From a virus, in the IMG/VR virus record IMGVR_UViG_3300021961_000024, positions 62,001 through 126,000 of that record: DNA of 64,000 bases. One strand, given 5' to 3'. The notes below the pieces were generated by a model. It worked only from the letters and a program-made list of their open reading frames with translations, did no database searches and was not told the origin of the DNA. Positions 63,336 through 64,000 of this stretch are shown here, piece by piece. Every line of letters begins with the position of its first letter. Positions within the stretch are counted from its first letter, which is position 1. The translations under genes and the position numbers were made by a program.

Positions 63336-63896
63336 ATGCAATATATATGCGGACCTGAATGGGATCAAAGGGTAGTCAATATCCCAACCGATAAAAAGCC
63401 CGGTATTATTATGTCTGGCGGGATTGATAGTTTTGTCATGTATCATTTACTTGATAATCCCATAATCTTTAATATTGCAAGAGCTGACGGGTTTGATAGT
63501 AGCGCTAGAGTAAAGGCTATTACCAACAAACCCGTAATCGAAATCGCAGAACTTACTACTGAACATTGGGCAAGAGTGCCCACGGCTATAGATTATATTC
63601 TTAAAAACTATGATATTGATAATCTATATTATGGTATCAACCATACTCCTCCCCTTGAATACTTCCCAGAGTTTGCCACATCTGACAAGCCAGGTCGACC
63701 CTGGAACATTGCTACTCCCAGATTGCAGACCCCGTTCTTACACCTATACAAGTACCACATTATCGATCTTGCTAACCAACTATCTATAGATCTATCACAG
63801 ACGAGAAGTTGCATCAGAAAAACATCTGGTGAAGAGTGTGGGGAGTGTTGGCAATGCAGAGAGAAAAACTGGGGATTCGAACAACTAAAAAAGTGA
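63336..63896 (+). CDS. queC: QueC-like 7-cyano-7-deazaguanine synthase family protein
   Basis: PP-loop IIMSGGIDSFVMYHLL (SGGIDS near residues 27-32) and the QueC-type zinc cluster at the C-terminus: TRSCIRKTSGEECGECWQCR (C-x8-CG-x-C-x2-C). QueC makes preQ0 from CDG. 186 aa versus about 225, so somewhat trimmed. ATG 63336 follows GGAGG; the longer reading from 63255 overlaps the divergent gene. It could feed queuosine tRNA or 7-deazaguanine DNA modification. Confidence 0.82.
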   Translation: MQYICGPEWDQRVVNIPTDKKPGIIMSGGIDSFVMYHLLDNPIIFNIARADGFDSSARVKAITNKPVIEIAELTTEHWARVPTAIDYILKNYDIDNLYYGINHTPPLEYFPEFATSDKPGRPWNIATPRLQTPFLHLYKYHIIDLANQLSIDLSQTRSCIRKTSGEECGECWQCREKNWGFEQLKK

Positions 63897-63902
63897 AAAA
63901 AA

Positions 63903-63944
63903 TGTAAAAAGGGGGTTTACAAACGATTCGAAAAGGCTTATATT
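63903..63944 (+). promoter_or_regulatory. Early-type promoter with TGTAAA/TTTACA dyad
   Basis: TGTAAA (63903-63908), AA, GGGGG, TTTACA (-35, 63916-63921), exactly 17 nt, TATATT (63939-63944), 25 nt before the next ATG. Same layout as 48630 and minus 20179. Confidence 0.78.
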
Positions 63945-63969
63945 AGTAGTATCAACAAGGAGATACCTC

Positions 63970-64000
63970 ATGTTTACTTACTCTGAAGAGCTCTTCTCGG
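63970..64000 (+). CDS. Start of an unidentified gene (partial)
   Basis: ATG at 63970 preceded by AAGGAGAT reads MFTYSEELFS to the window edge. It has its own early-type promoter. Ten codons are too few for a name. Confidence 0.5.
   Translation, partial: MFTYSEELFS

Noticed and set aside
1-64000. CRISPR array, insertion sequence or integrase
   Set aside because: No regularly spaced direct repeats, transposase DDE or tyrosine recombinase motifs were seen. The only mobile gene recognised is the GIY-YIG endonuclease.

Overview
The window is a stretch of a T4-like myovirus genome. It has the T4 head-neck-tail block in canonical order (13-14-15-16-17-18-19-20-67-21-22-23), a T4 recombination and replication block (uvsY, uvsW, 55, 47, 46, 45, 44, dexA-like, 62, regA, 43, uvsX, 41), and T4-type late promoters (TATAAATA). 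Synteny and content (hsp20, IscA-like carrier, AsnB-like protein, ThyX, desaturase, 2OG-Fe(II) oxygenases) resemble marine cyanophage-like T4 relatives. The host is probably an alphaproteobacterium, perhaps Rhodobacterales. I infer this from a circularly permuted, alpha-type tmRNA gene and from a DUF1127 protein, a family best known from alphaproteobacteria. Genes are tightly packed with many 1-30 nt overlaps.

Layout. 1-6568: accessory block upstream of the neck genes, with three complete radical SAM/SPASM-like proteins, the cysteine-rich tail of a probable fourth, a stand-alone S74-type fibre chaperone fragment, small unknown proteins and a 2OG-Fe(II) hydroxylase. 6613-18525: virion morphogenesis genes, driven by late promoters and closed by a terminator after the major capsid gene. 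18602-20111 (minus): GH19-type endolysin and two small genes. 20244-34498: tail-tube-like paralogue, UvsY, UvsW, late sigma gp55, gp47/46 nuclease, clamp and loader, DexA-like exonuclease, RegA, Hsp20, a DUF1127/phasin-like cassette, and DNA polymerase. 34537-43936: nucleotide and sugar metabolism, with KDO-8-P synthase, CMP-KDO synthetase, a PMM-like HAD enzyme, a cytidylyltransferase, a ThyA-family protein with the dCMP-hydroxymethylase Asn-Asp signature, an asparagine-synthase-like enzyme, dCMP deaminase and a truncated UDP-sugar dehydrogenase. 43921-44379 (minus): GIY-YIG homing endonuclease. 44468-49795: UvsX, gp41, ThyX, secreted cell wall hydrolase, dNMP-kinase-like protein. 49810-50131: permuted tmRNA encoding the tag ANDNFAPLALAA. 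50153-54275: cassette of small membrane, exported and lipid-anchored proteins. 54272-63304: a two-armed, convergent biosynthetic-looking cluster (desaturase, PLP enzyme, six 2OG oxygenases, two methyltransferases, two paralogous glycosyltransferase-like proteins, SGNH hydrolase). 63336-64000: QueC-like protein and the start of another gene.

Regulation visible in sequence. Late genes carry TATAAATA boxes on both strands, to be read by the gp55 encoded here with the clamp gp45. Early or middle genes carry a second class, TTTACA/G - exactly 17 nt - TATAAT-like. Three of these are preceded by TGYAAA-N2-GGGGG, making a dyad around the -35 box. gp43 and gp55 end in similar hydrophobic tails that fit sliding-clamp binding.

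Most noteworthy: the phage-borne two-piece tmRNA; the radical SAM cluster next to structural genes; the oxygenase/glycosyltransferase cluster; the hydroxymethylase-type ThyA homologue beside ThyX; and the shared early promoter dyad. All protein names rest on reading motifs and recalled family features, without database searches.
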